Part shown: positions 17,334-25,234 of the stretch, piece after piece
Layout: every line of letters begins with the position of its first letter
Numbering within the stretch: the first letter of the stretch is position 1
Position numbers and translations under genes: made by a program
The notes under the pieces: model-generated
Told to the model about the DNA's origin: nothing
What the model saw: the letters and a program-made list of their open reading frames with translations, nothing else
The model's database searches: none
Assembly: GCA_027488335.1 (NCBI GenBank)
Contig: JAIYBU010000155.1
Location: 1 to 47,490 of the forward strand
Direction of reading: 5' to 3'
DNA from: Cytophagaceae bacterium
GTDB taxonomy: Bacteria; Bacteroidota; Bacteroidia; Cytophagales; Spirosomataceae
Length of the DNA: 47,490 bases

Positions 17334-17341
17334 CAAACTTA
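17334..17341 (-). promoter_or_regulatory. TAnnTTTG element of the blaI-like operon
   Basis: The minus strand reads TAAGTTTG, 7 bp before the ATG at 17326, which would give a very short or absent 5' leader. The paired operators lie immediately upstream, where bound repressor would block polymerase. Confidence 0.5.
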
Positions 17342-17342
17342 A

Positions 17343-17378
17343 AACTATTTTTTCAGTTTTACAACTGATTTTTCAGTT
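17343..17378. promoter_or_regulatory. Paired operator for the BlaI-type repressor
   Basis: Two half-palindromes of the form AACT-N8-AGTT lie at 17343-17358 and 17363-17378, exactly 20 bp (two helical turns) apart. The second is a full palindrome, aactga-tttt-tcagtt. Position next to the -7 element and the repressor gene, and the paired arrangement, fit BlaI-type autoregulation. Binding is inferred. Confidence 0.65.
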
Positions 17379-17495
17379 ATTTTATTTAAAAAGCAGTTTT
17401 GTATTACTAAGTACTTGATTTTATTTTCGTAAAAACCGAATACAAAATTCAAAAAATTAATATTTCCGATATTCTTTCATGGATTTGCCTAAACG

Positions 17496-17529
17496 CGTTG
17501 TGTATCTAATCTGATACACAACGTTTTTT
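17496..17529 (+). terminator. Orphan terminator hairpin
   Basis: Perfect 11-bp stem cgttgtgtatc / gatacacaacg with loop taatct, followed by T6. On the plus strand no protein gene lies upstream of it (the neighbour is the divergent blaI-like gene), so it may end a small RNA starting after about 17380. Confidence 0.7.
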
Positions 17530-17534
17530 ATCTT

Positions 17535-17574
17535 ATACTCAATAAATTCCGTAATAATGGAATTTATTGAGTAT
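17535..17574. repeat. Perfect 16-bp inverted repeat in gene-free region
   Basis: atactcaataaattcc (17535-17550) and ggaatttattgagtat (17559-17574) are perfect inverted copies with an 8-base loop. No T tract follows. It lies 5 bp after the orphan terminator. The rest of 17379-17876 is AT-rich and without an open frame, apart from a further 10-bp inverted repeat (ttttatggaa / ttccataaaa, 17737-17761). Confidence 0.8.
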
Positions 17575-17876
17575 GTTTATTAGTTTAAAACATTGGCTTC
17601 ATATAGTCAAACAAGAGTCTATAATTATTTAAAATATTTTAAAAATGCCGCCTTTTGATAATATTTTGCATGTATTTAGTCTAATTTTAATGCTTGGTTA
17701 GCTTTTGGTACAGCAATTGAGATATTGTGTGAAAAATTTTATGGAATTATTTTCCATAAAATTGGAAAATAAAATAAATTATATTTTCTTTGTAGGGTCA
17801 ATTAAAAAAAATCAATAAAAAATAAAAATCATACTATTATTTGCCTATTAAGATGTTTAAACTTTACCAAGGAAAA

Positions 17877-18785
17877 ATGAAAACTTTTATTAAATACGCA
17901 TTCGTCATTTTGATTGGCTTATCATCAAAGTTGTATGCCCAAATGCCGCACGATGTTATATACATGCCCAAAAAGACCGCTTGTTTGGCGGTATCATACA
18001 ATAATAGTAGTTGGAAAGAATACTGGGAAAATACTCTTAAGCGTGAAAACCTTAATATTGGCACACATACCACGCAGAGCGTAATGCCAATGATAGCCTA
18101 CGGAATTACCGATAAACTAAATGCAATTGTGGCTCTACCGTATGTAAGTACTAAAACCAGTGCAGGAAATTTAATGGGACAGAAAGGCATTCAGGACTTT
18201 TCGGCTTGGTTGAAATATCAACTTGTTAAAAACGAGAAGGGGTTTTCATTACATAGTGTTTTAGGTGCATCAATTCCTGTGGGAAATTATGTGCCAGATT
18301 TTCTTCCAATGTCAATCGGACTTCAAACCAAAACCGCTACGGGTCGCTTGATTGCCAATTATACTCACAAATCTGGTATCTACGTGACGGCTCACGGAAG
18401 CTACATTTTACGCAGCAAAATCAAAGTTGACCGTGATGCTTACCAAGCTGATAACCGAGTCTATAATACCAACGAAGTGAGCGTACCAAACGCAACTGAT
18501 GCGGCAATTAGATTGGGTTATATCAAAGATGGTAGCCGAATCCAAGCAGAGTTTTTTGCCGAGAATTTTACGTGTGTAGGTGGCGATAATATCCGCCGCA
18601 ATGATATGCCTTTCCCGACTAATAACATGACATCTACGAGCATAGGTTTCTACGGAAAATATCAACCTAAAAACATTGGCTTTAATGTAAGAGTTGCCAA
18701 AGTCGTAAATGGTATCAATGTTGGTCAAGCAACCAGTTTTTCGGTGGGTTTATTGTATCAATTGAATCCAAAAATTAAAAAATAA
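17877..18785 (+). CDS. Outer-membrane beta-barrel protein, transporter-like
   Basis: Predicted 302-residue secreted barrel protein; signal peptide MKTFIKYAFVILIGLSSKLYAQ. Start at 17877 has AAGGA just upstream; earlier starts (17841 TTG, 17853 ATG) add a poor N-region. The mature protein alternates amphipathic strands (MIAYGITDKLNAIVALPYVS, GIYVTAHGSYILRSK, TSTSIGFYGKYQPKNIGFNV) and resembles the secreted barrel proteins annotated as transporters related to the phenol-degradation MetA family. Cargo is unknown. It precedes PAP2 paralog 1 on the same strand by 86 bp and resembles the barrel protein at 21080 in kind. Confidence 0.75.
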   Translation: MKTFIKYAFVILIGLSSKLYAQMPHDVIYMPKKTACLAVSYNNSSWKEYWENTLKRENLNIGTHTTQSVMPMIAYGITDKLNAIVALPYVSTKTSAGNLMGQKGIQDFSAWLKYQLVKNEKGFSLHSVLGASIPVGNYVPDFLPMSIGLQTKTATGRLIANYTHKSGIYVTAHGSYILRSKIKVDRDAYQADNRVYNTNEVSVPNATDAAIRLGYIKDGSRIQAEFFAENFTCVGGDNIRRNDMPFPTNNMTSTSIGFYGKYQPKNIGFNVRVAKVVNGINVGQATSFSVGLLYQLNPKIKK

Positions 18786-18871
18786 TCAATTCCTAATAGA
18801 AATAGGGTATTGCCGAGCGACGGTCGTCTTGTCGCTACGATGGTGAATGAAAAATAAATCGAATTATCAAA

Positions 18872-20434
18872 ATGAAAAATATATACAAAAATATACTTAA
18901 AGCAATCATTATAGCCCCCTTGTTGGGGACGTGGGGGGCTATTGTTCTTTCTTGCGATAAAACCGTAACAGAACCTGTAAAAGAAGCATACATTCCGACT
19001 AAATTAGATGAAAATGCAGGTACTTGGAAAACATATATTTTGACTTCTTCGAGTGAAGTGGCAGTAGCAGCACCAAAAGCTGCTACCGATGCGGCTTATT
19101 TGCAAGAATTGGATTCGTTGAAAAACAAGATTATGCCTGTTCTTACGCCTGCTAATAAAGACGCAGTAGCTTATTGGGGAGCAGGAGCGGTGTATCGTTG
19201 GAACGAAATTGCTCGTGAATTAGCTGCTCGTTACAACCTTGCTCCAGCAGCGAACGCCGAAGGCAAATATCCAGTTCCAGATGCAGCTAATCCTTTAGCA
19301 GACCCAAAATTTCCGTTTGCAAATCCACCCTACACAGCCCGAATGTTGGCTTATTTGAGCGTTGCTCAATACGATGCTTTGGTTTCGACTTGGAATTATA
19401 AATATATGTTCAACCGCAAAGCACCATCTAAAAACGATGCGTCCGTTAGGCCATTATTACCTGTTTCAGATTTGCCTTCTTATCCATCAGAAGATGCCGT
19501 TGTGGCGGCTGCTTCTTACACCATTTTGGTGGCGATGTTTCCAGGAGAAGTTCCTTACTTAGATACAAAACTGGCCGAAGCTAAAAACGCAAGAGTTTGG
19601 GCAGGAACAAACGTACCGAGCGATGTTACGGCAGGTGATGCTTTGGGGAAAGCTGTTGCAGCAAAAATTATGGCAAAAGCTAAAGTTGATGGTATGAGTG
19701 CCGCTAATAATCAAACATTGGTGGCTGGACAAATTGAAGCGGCAGTTGCTCGTGGTATTAAAAACAATTGGGTAAGCCAAGAAACACCAGCACGCCCACC
19801 GATGTTGCCAAATTATGGTGCAGTTACCAATTGGAATTTTGATAAAGCTACGCTTGCAAAAATCCGCCCTGTGATGCCTTACGTAGTTGGTTCGGTCGAA
19901 TGGCAAAAAGACTTTGAAGAACTCGAAAAAATCAATAAATCTCAAACCCGTGAGCAAGCTCGTATTGCCAATTATTGGGCAGATGGTGCAGGAAGTTATA
20001 CTCCACCAGGCCATTGGAGTAGAGAAGCGGCTAATCTTTGTCACGAAAACAAGTTTAGCGAAGTAGCTACCGCTCGCACAATGGCATTGGTAAGCACCGC
20101 CCTAATGGATGCAGGAATTGCTTGTTGGGAGACAAAATATTACTACTATACACCACGTCCACAACAGTTTGGTTTAAAGACTTCTGTAGGATTGCCAAAC
20201 TTCCCTTCTTATACATCGGGACACTCAACGTTTTCGGCGGCAGCAGCTACTGTTCTCGGGTCAATTTTTCCATCGAAAGCAGCCGATTTGAACGCAAAAG
20301 CCAGCGAAGCATCTAATTCGAGAGTTTATGGTTTGATTCACTTCCGAGTTGATTGCGAAATGGGTTTAGCACATGGTAAAAAAATTGGAGAATATGCTAT
20401 TGCTCGTGGTAAGGCCGATGGGTCGGGTTATTAA
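18872..20434 (+). CDS. PAP2/vanadium-haloperoxidase superfamily lipoprotein (paralog 1)
   Basis: 520-residue predicted lipoprotein (signal ending AIVLSC). The C-terminal half carries the vanadate/phosphate site: K-x6-RP in KYYYYTPRP (Lys422, Arg429), SGH in PSYTSGHS, and SR-x5-H in SRVYGLIHFRVD (Arg484, His490). It also has YWADGAGSYTPPGH, the family-specific signature shared with the other four paralogs. Superfamily members are acid phosphatases or vanadium-dependent haloperoxidases; sequence alone does not separate the two. It is the most divergent of the five: longer, with an Ala-rich insertion, and without the SKTDGG motif. A GC-rich inverted repeat lies inside its signal-peptide codons. 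The downstream NTF2-like gene starts after 100 bp. Confidence 0.87.
   Translation: MKNIYKNILKAIIIAPLLGTWGAIVLSCDKTVTEPVKEAYIPTKLDENAGTWKTYILTSSSEVAVAAPKAATDAAYLQELDSLKNKIMPVLTPANKDAVAYWGAGAVYRWNEIARELAARYNLAPAANAEGKYPVPDAANPLADPKFPFANPPYTARMLAYLSVAQYDALVSTWNYKYMFNRKAPSKNDASVRPLLPVSDLPSYPSEDAVVAAASYTILVAMFPGEVPYLDTKLAEAKNARVWAGTNVPSDVTAGDALGKAVAAKIMAKAKVDGMSAANNQTLVAGQIEAAVARGIKNNWVSQETPARPPMLPNYGAVTNWNFDKATLAKIRPVMPYVVGSVEWQKDFEELEKINKSQTREQARIANYWADGAGSYTPPGHWSREAANLCHENKFSEVATARTMALVSTALMDAGIACWETKYYYYTPRPQQFGLKTSVGLPNFPSYTSGHSTFSAAAATVLGSIFPSKAADLNAKASEASNSRVYGLIHFRVDCEMGLAHGKKIGEYAIARGKADGSGY
18911..18942. repeat. GC-rich inverted repeat inside the PAP2-1 signal peptide
   Basis: atagccccc (18911-18919) and gggggctat (18934-18942) form a perfect 9-bp inverted repeat around a G-rich loop. 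It encodes the stretch IAPLLGTWGAI in the hydrophobic core of the lipoprotein signal. It is far richer in G+C than its surroundings and looks like a dispersed intergenic palindrome taken into a coding sequence. Confidence 0.75.
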
Positions 20435-20467
20435 ACATTAGTATTTAAAACTGCTTTGTACAATAGA

Positions 20468-20518
20468 GGTATTCTTGTTTGTCAGATGTTTATGCTAATG
20501 AGCAAGAGTACCCTTTTA
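20468..20518 (+). terminator. Hairpin after PAP2 paralog 1
   Basis: ggtattcttg (20468-20477) and caagagtacc (20503-20512) pair with one mismatch across a 25-base loop, followed by ctttta. It sits just before the NTF2-like gene and may separate the two genes. Confidence 0.4.
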
Positions 20519-20534
20519 CCTCTTTTTGCCGAAA

Positions 20535-20993
20535 ATGAAAAAATTGATACTGATAATATGCTTTTGGATGTTTGTGACAAATGCTTTTTCACAAATAACA
20601 GCCAAACAAGAAATAGAGCAGCAACTAACTGCATGGCATGAAGGTTTGGTAAAAGCAGATTTACCCGCACTCATGGCCCAATATGCCAGTGATGCGGTTT
20701 TCTTTCCGACTTTCATCAATGCTGCACGCACCGCCGACGAACGTAAGATTTTTTTGCAAGTACTTATCAATAAAAAACCTACGGCCGTTTTGAATGCTGA
20801 CCAAAGAGTCCGTGTTTTTTCCGACGTTGCTACTTGCTCAGGAACATGGATTTTTGATATAACTGCTGCTGACGGTAGCCGAGAAAAAAAGCCAGTTCGC
20901 TATTTATTTGTTTTTGAAAAGCGTGCTGGAAAATGGCTTATTATTGAGCAACACGTGTCGGCTTTTCCAGAAAAAAATAAAGAACTCAAATAG
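20535..20993 (+). CDS. Secreted NTF2/SnoaL-like protein
   Basis: Predicted 152-residue secreted protein. Start at 20535 gives MKKLILIICFWMFVTNAFSQ as a Sec signal; the longer frame from TTG 20526 adds two residues only. The mature domain follows the NTF2-like (DUF4440/SnoaL) cone fold: IEQQLTAWHEGLVKADLPAL, MAQYASDAVFFPTF, and the terminal strands KKPVRYLFVFEKRAGKWLII and EQHVSAFPEK. Such domains bind small hydrophobic ligands or act as isomerases; no substrate can be named. It lies between PAP2 paralog 1 and a barrel protein in the accessory envelope region. Confidence 0.8.
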   Translation: MKKLILIICFWMFVTNAFSQITAKQEIEQQLTAWHEGLVKADLPALMAQYASDAVFFPTFINAARTADERKIFLQVLINKKPTAVLNADQRVRVFSDVATCSGTWIFDITAADGSREKKPVRYLFVFEKRAGKWLIIEQHVSAFPEKNKELK

Positions 20994-21079
20994 GCACTTG
21001 ATGATGAGTCTTGAGCTAATAAGGTGCTTATAATCAATTACTTGTGTTGTTGGAAATATATTTTTAAATATTCAAAAAA

Positions 21080-22126
21080 ATGAAAAAACTTCTCCTTTCT
21101 CTGGCAATTATTTCATCCTCAATGGGAGCTTTCGCACAGGGGTGTATTGCAGTTCGCTCAATGGCTACTGCCAACGGAAATCCCAGTGGTTCGGCCTTTA
21201 TGCACGCTGGTGATTTTCAGTTTTCTACGAATTTCAGAAAACTACATTCTTATAAGCATTTTATTGGAAAAGTAGAACAACCACAAAGAGTAGAGCAACA
21301 TACTGAAGTTATCAATGATTCTTATAATTTTGATTTTGGCCTTACTTATGCCGTTAGTAGTCGCCTAAGTGTTACGGTCAATGTACCACTTTCTTACAAT
21401 GACCGCTCTTCTCTTTATGAGCATTATGGTAATGGCACGCCTGCGGGCTCAAATCCTCGTTTTCATACACAGTCGAAAGGCGTGGGCGATATGCGTTTGT
21501 CGGCATCTTATTGGCTAATCAATCCAATCAAAGCTCCAAAAGGAAATATTGCGGTCGGTGTAGGAATAAAAGCACCAACAGGCAATGCCAATGTGCAAGA
21601 CGAATTTCATAAAATTGATAAAGACAAAAAAGAATATATTCAAGTAAAAGCCGTTGACCAGTCAATACAATTGGGCGACAGCGGCTGGGGTGAAAGTATA
21701 GATGTTCAAGGGTATTTAACATTGTTTAAAAAAGCAAATTTGTACTTCAACGGTTTCTATTTGTTTAGCCCAAAAGAACTGAATAAAGCAACAGGCTTTT
21801 CTGTGCCTGACCAGTTTGGTGCAAGACTTGGAATGACCTATGCTTTATTCCCGAAAAAGAATATTGCCGTTAGTTTGGGCGGACGTTTGGAAGGTTTGCC
21901 AGCCATTGATGCTATCGGTGGAAGTTTAGGAGCTCGTCGCCCAGGGTACATTGTTTCGGTAGAGCCAGGTATCATCTGGAGCGGACACAAAAGCTCATTT
22001 TTCGTAGCAGTTCCTTATGCCGTAGTTAGAGATAGAATTGATACTTGGACAGTCACGGGCTTCCGTGAAGGTGATGCAGCCTTTGCTGATTATTTCCTTT
22101 CGGCTACTTACGCTTATCGTTTCTGA
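21080..22126 (+). CDS. Outer-membrane beta-barrel protein
   Basis: 348-residue secreted protein with signal peptide MKKLLLSLAIISSSMGAFAQ. The mature part is a series of amphipathic strands (YNFDFGLTYAVSSRLSVTVN, GVGDMRLSASYWL, GNIAVGVGIKAPTGNANV, FSVPDQFGARLGMTYALFPK) ending in a typical outer-membrane C-terminus, DYFLSATYAYRF, with terminal Phe. No plug domain or TonB box, so it is a passive barrel or structural protein. It is followed by a strong terminator, then by the unknown anchored protein and the FecA-like receptor. Confidence 0.78.
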   Translation: MKKLLLSLAIISSSMGAFAQGCIAVRSMATANGNPSGSAFMHAGDFQFSTNFRKLHSYKHFIGKVEQPQRVEQHTEVINDSYNFDFGLTYAVSSRLSVTVNVPLSYNDRSSLYEHYGNGTPAGSNPRFHTQSKGVGDMRLSASYWLINPIKAPKGNIAVGVGIKAPTGNANVQDEFHKIDKDKKEYIQVKAVDQSIQLGDSGWGESIDVQGYLTLFKKANLYFNGFYLFSPKELNKATGFSVPDQFGARLGMTYALFPKKNIAVSLGGRLEGLPAIDAIGGSLGARRPGYIVSVEPGIIWSGHKSSFFVAVPYAVVRDRIDTWTVTGFREGDAAFADYFLSATYAYRF

Positions 22127-22141
22127 TTGTTATTTGAGTGT

Positions 22142-22208
22142 TTCAACAAAGAATATGACAAAAATCATTGTTTTGGTTCATGTAAGTCACATTCTTTGTT
22201 GAATTTTT
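22142..22208 (+). terminator. Terminator after the barrel gene
   Basis: Eighteen-base arms 22142-22159 and 22186-22203 (ttcaacaaagaatatgac with one wobble) around a 26-base loop, followed by TTTTT. It begins 16 bp after the stop. Confidence 0.75.
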
Positions 22209-22236
22209 CATAAAATCGAACTGAAAACTTAGATTT

Positions 22237-22821
22237 GTGATTAATTCTGAAATACTCAATTATCTGAAAAAAAACGCTTCCATATTATTTCTGTGTCTTT
22301 TGCTGTGTAATGCTTTGGGCTACACATTCGTCTTCTTGGTAAACGAATGGCAGGAAAATCATCGAGTAAAAGCCACAAGTTTTGTGAAACTTGAAGGCGA
22401 TAAATTGGTATTCAAGATGCAGTTGACATTGCCCTACCAATCAGAATGGAAAAACGAACTTATTGATGGTAATACTGCGATTTTTGAAGGTGAATTCTTT
22501 AAATCTTACGAACAAATTTATCAAGGCGATACGCTTTATACTTACTATAAAAGACTTGATTTGAGCCGAGATAATATCATGGCGTTAATGAATGAAGTTC
22601 ACGAAAATCTAAATCTGTTTTCTGAAAAACACAAAACCACCAGCCAAAAAGCCTTAGAGTTTACCAAGCATCTTACCAAAGATTATGTCGAATTTCGCTC
22701 GAAAATCTTGGTTTGGTTCAAGGTTGAAGACTTACCCCGTCGTAATTATTTCATCAACACCTTCTATTACACCATCTCTTTAACGGTAAATGCACCGCCA
22801 CCTATTGATTCAATAGCTTAA
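22237..22821 (+). CDS. Unknown membrane-anchored protein next to a TonB receptor
   Basis: 194-residue protein starting at GTG 22237; family not recognised. Residues about 14-36 (ASILFLCLLLCNALGYTFVF and following) form one strong membrane segment, so it is probably anchored with the rest in the periplasm. The soluble part has a strand-rich region (ATSFVKLEGDKLVFKMQLTL), a helical middle (DNIMALMNEVHENLNLFSEK), and a strand pair near the C-terminus. It ends 78 bp before the FecA-like receptor start and is likely in the same transcript, so it may be an accessory factor for that receptor; this is a guess from position only. Confidence 0.7.
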   Translation: MINSEILNYLKKNASILFLCLLLCNALGYTFVFLVNEWQENHRVKATSFVKLEGDKLVFKMQLTLPYQSEWKNELIDGNTAIFEGEFFKSYEQIYQGDTLYTYYKRLDLSRDNIMALMNEVHENLNLFSEKHKTTSQKALEFTKHLTKDYVEFRSKILVWFKVEDLPRRNYFINTFYYTISLTVNAPPPIDSIA

Positions 22822-22899
22822 AACACTGTATTTTTTATCAATAGGAAAACCTTTTGAATGGTTTTGCTATGTTTTACTATGGAATTTAAAGAGAAAATC

Positions 22900-25077
22900 A
22901 TGAAAAAAATCAATTATATACTTTATCTCTTATTGCCTTTGAGCGTATTTGCCCAACACCAATCAGACTCAGCAAAAGTGCTGAATTTGAAAGAAGTACA
23001 GGTACGAGAACAACAGTTTAAGTTCAATATTCAAAGTCTTCCTACCACCAAAGGAACATTTCTTTACGGTGGGAAAAAGACCGAAATGATTAATGTACAA
23101 GGCTTAGATGCCAATATTGCCGAAAAAACTCCTCGGCAAATCTTTGCAAAAGTACCTGGTGTTTTTGTCTATGATATGGATGGTTCGGGAAACCAAATAA
23201 ATATCTCTACTCGTGGGCTCGACCCGCACCGTGGTTGGGAATTTAATATCCGTAAAGATGGAGTTATCACCAATACCGATATGTACGGTTATCCAGCCAG
23301 CCACTATTCGATGCCAATGGAAGCCATTCAGAATATAGAATTAGTGCGTGGAACTGGTTCGCTGCAATACGGCTCACAATTTGGTGGAATGCTCAATTAT
23401 GTGGCAAAACAAGGTGATTCGACCAAAGTCTTTGATTTTGAAAGTACCAATAGCATAGGTTCGTTTGGTTTATTGAGTACCTACAATGCTGTCGGTGGAC
23501 AAGTCGGGGAGGTGAATTATTATGCCTATTACAGTAAACGAGTTTCTGACGGTTATCGTGAAAATAGCCGTAGCGATTACGATGCTTTTTCGGCACAAAT
23601 TACTTATCGACCTACCGAAAAACTTTCAATAAAAGCCGATTTATCGCATTCAAAATATGTTTTTCAGTTGGCAGGGCAACAAACCGATGCCATGTTTGCA
23701 GCAAATCCGAGAGGGTCGATTCGTGCGAGAAATTTTTATAGCCCCGATATTTATGTACCATCGGTTTCGTTCAATTGGGCTTTGGGAAATCGTACCAAAC
23801 TTTCGTGGGTTACATCGGCTGTGTTGGGTAGCCGAAATAGCGTAATGTTTGATAAAACCGCCGATGTGGTTGATAAAATTGACCCTGTCACGCTCCAATA
23901 CGCTAATCGCCAAGTGGACATTGATAATTACCACAGCTATACTTCCGAATTACGTGTTCTGCATGAATACCGAGTTGGAAAATTACCGTCGATTTTAGTT
24001 GGAGGGGTGCAACTGATGAACAACGATTTGCACCGTCGTCAACAAGGAAAAGGAACAACGGGCAGTGATTTTGATTTGAGTATCACAGGAAATTGGGGAC
24101 GAGATTTGCATTTCAAAACCCAAAATATGGCCTTTTTTGTAGAAAATCGTATGTATCTCATGCCAAAATTGGCAGTTTCACCAGGTTTCAGAATCGAATC
24201 GGGCGAATCTCGAATGTTGGGAATGATTAACTATTACGATGCTTCTAAATTTCCTGATGCCATTCCGCATCGTTTTCCATTGTTTGGTTTAAATGCTGAT
24301 TATCAGCTTTCTACCAACCAAAACCTCTATGTGGGTTTCTCGCAAGCCTATCGACCTGTGATTTTTAAAGATATTATTCCTGCATCAGTTTACGAAAAAT
24401 CTGCTGATAAATTGAAAGATGCGAGCGGCTATAACTTTGAAGCGGGTTATAAAGGAGCTTTTGAAAGATTCAGACTCGAACTAACGTATTTTCAGTTGCT
24501 TTACAAAAATCGACTCGGAACTTTGGCACAAACTGACGAAAACGGAAATTTCCAAATTTTACGCACCAACATCGGCAATTCGTTTACAAAAGGAGTAGAA
24601 ATGTTTGCTGAATATTATCTGCGAATCAATGAAAAAGCTAACTTCTCGATTTTCAGTTCAACTTCGTTGATGGAAGCTAAATATTTGAAAGCGGAGGTGC
24701 GTTCGGGCGAAAAAAATATTAATATTGAGGGTAATTTCGTTGAAAGTACACCGCAAGTTATTAGTCGAAATGGTCTAACTTTTCGATACCGAAAATTGAG
24801 CATTACGAGTTTGTTTAGTTACACCGCCAGAAGTTATGCTGATGCCCTCAATACCGTACAGCCATCAGCTAATGGAAGTGTTGGATTAGTGCCTGCTTAC
24901 AGCATCTTAGATTTCAATGCTTCGTACCGAATTTCGAGTAAACTTTTACTCAAATTTAACCTCAATAATGCCACCAATAAACAGTATTTCACGAAGCGTC
25001 CGCAGTTCTATCCAGGGCCTGGGATTTGGGCATCTGATGGGCGTGGATTTAACCTCACAATTTCCACTCGTTTTTAG
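22900..25077 (+). CDS. TonB-dependent outer-membrane receptor, FecA-like
   Basis: Predicted 725-residue TonB-dependent receptor. The start MKKINYILYLLLPLSVFAQ at 22900 gives the signal peptide; 14 upstream in-frame codons are ignored. After a short linker the plug domain shows FAKVPGVFVYDMDGSGNQIN, STRGLDPHRGWEFNIRKDG, VITNTDMYGYPASHYSMPME and VRGTGSLQYGSQFGGMLNYV, a pattern typical of ferric-dicitrate receptor FecA and relatives. The 22-strand barrel ends in FNLTISTRF with terminal Phe. It lacks the N-terminal FecA signalling domain and the carboxypeptidase-like domain of SusC proteins. It is followed by PAP2 paralog 2 and no SusD gene. Transport of an iron chelate is the likely role; the ligand is unproven. 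Confidence 0.9.
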   Translation: MKKINYILYLLLPLSVFAQHQSDSAKVLNLKEVQVREQQFKFNIQSLPTTKGTFLYGGKKTEMINVQGLDANIAEKTPRQIFAKVPGVFVYDMDGSGNQINISTRGLDPHRGWEFNIRKDGVITNTDMYGYPASHYSMPMEAIQNIELVRGTGSLQYGSQFGGMLNYVAKQGDSTKVFDFESTNSIGSFGLLSTYNAVGGQVGEVNYYAYYSKRVSDGYRENSRSDYDAFSAQITYRPTEKLSIKADLSHSKYVFQLAGQQTDAMFAANPRGSIRARNFYSPDIYVPSVSFNWALGNRTKLSWVTSAVLGSRNSVMFDKTADVVDKIDPVTLQYANRQVDIDNYHSYTSELRVLHEYRVGKLPSILVGGVQLMNNDLHRRQQGKGTTGSDFDLSITGNWGRDLHFKTQNMAFFVENRMYLMPKLAVSPGFRIESGESRMLGMINYYDASKFPDAIPHRFPLFGLNADYQLSTNQNLYVGFSQAYRPVIFKDIIPASVYEKSADKLKDASGYNFEAGYKGAFERFRLELTYFQLLYKNRLGTLAQTDENGNFQILRTNIGNSFTKGVEMFAEYYLRINEKANFSIFSSTSLMEAKYLKAEVRSGEKNINIEGNFVESTPQVISRNGLTFRYRKLSITSLFSYTARSYADALNTVQPSANGSVGLVPAYSILDFNASYRISSKLLLKFNLNNATNKQYFTKRPQFYPGPGIWASDGRGFNLTISTRF

Positions 25078-25108
25078 CGAATTATGGCATGAAAATTGTA
25101 ATGAAAAT

Positions 25109-25145
25109 CACAAGAAACTTACAGGTTTTCTGGAAGTTTCTTGTG
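25109..25145 (+). terminator. Hairpin after the TonB receptor
   Basis: Perfect 12-bp stem cacaagaaactt / aagtttcttgtg with a 13-base loop, 31 bp after the stop, followed by gtttaatta. A modest T tract, so termination is probable rather than certain. Confidence 0.65.
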
Positions 25146-25234
25146 GTTTAATTATTTGATATTCAGACACTTACGTGATTGGTGCTTGCTTGGTGTAAAC
25201 ACCATTTTTAATGTAATTTTTAAAGAAGTTTATT

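Noticed and set aside
19559-20044. 161-codon open frame on the minus strand
   Set aside because: It lies opposite PAP2 paralog 1, whose motifs and signal are clear; the minus-strand product is Cys/Phe-rich and resembles no family.
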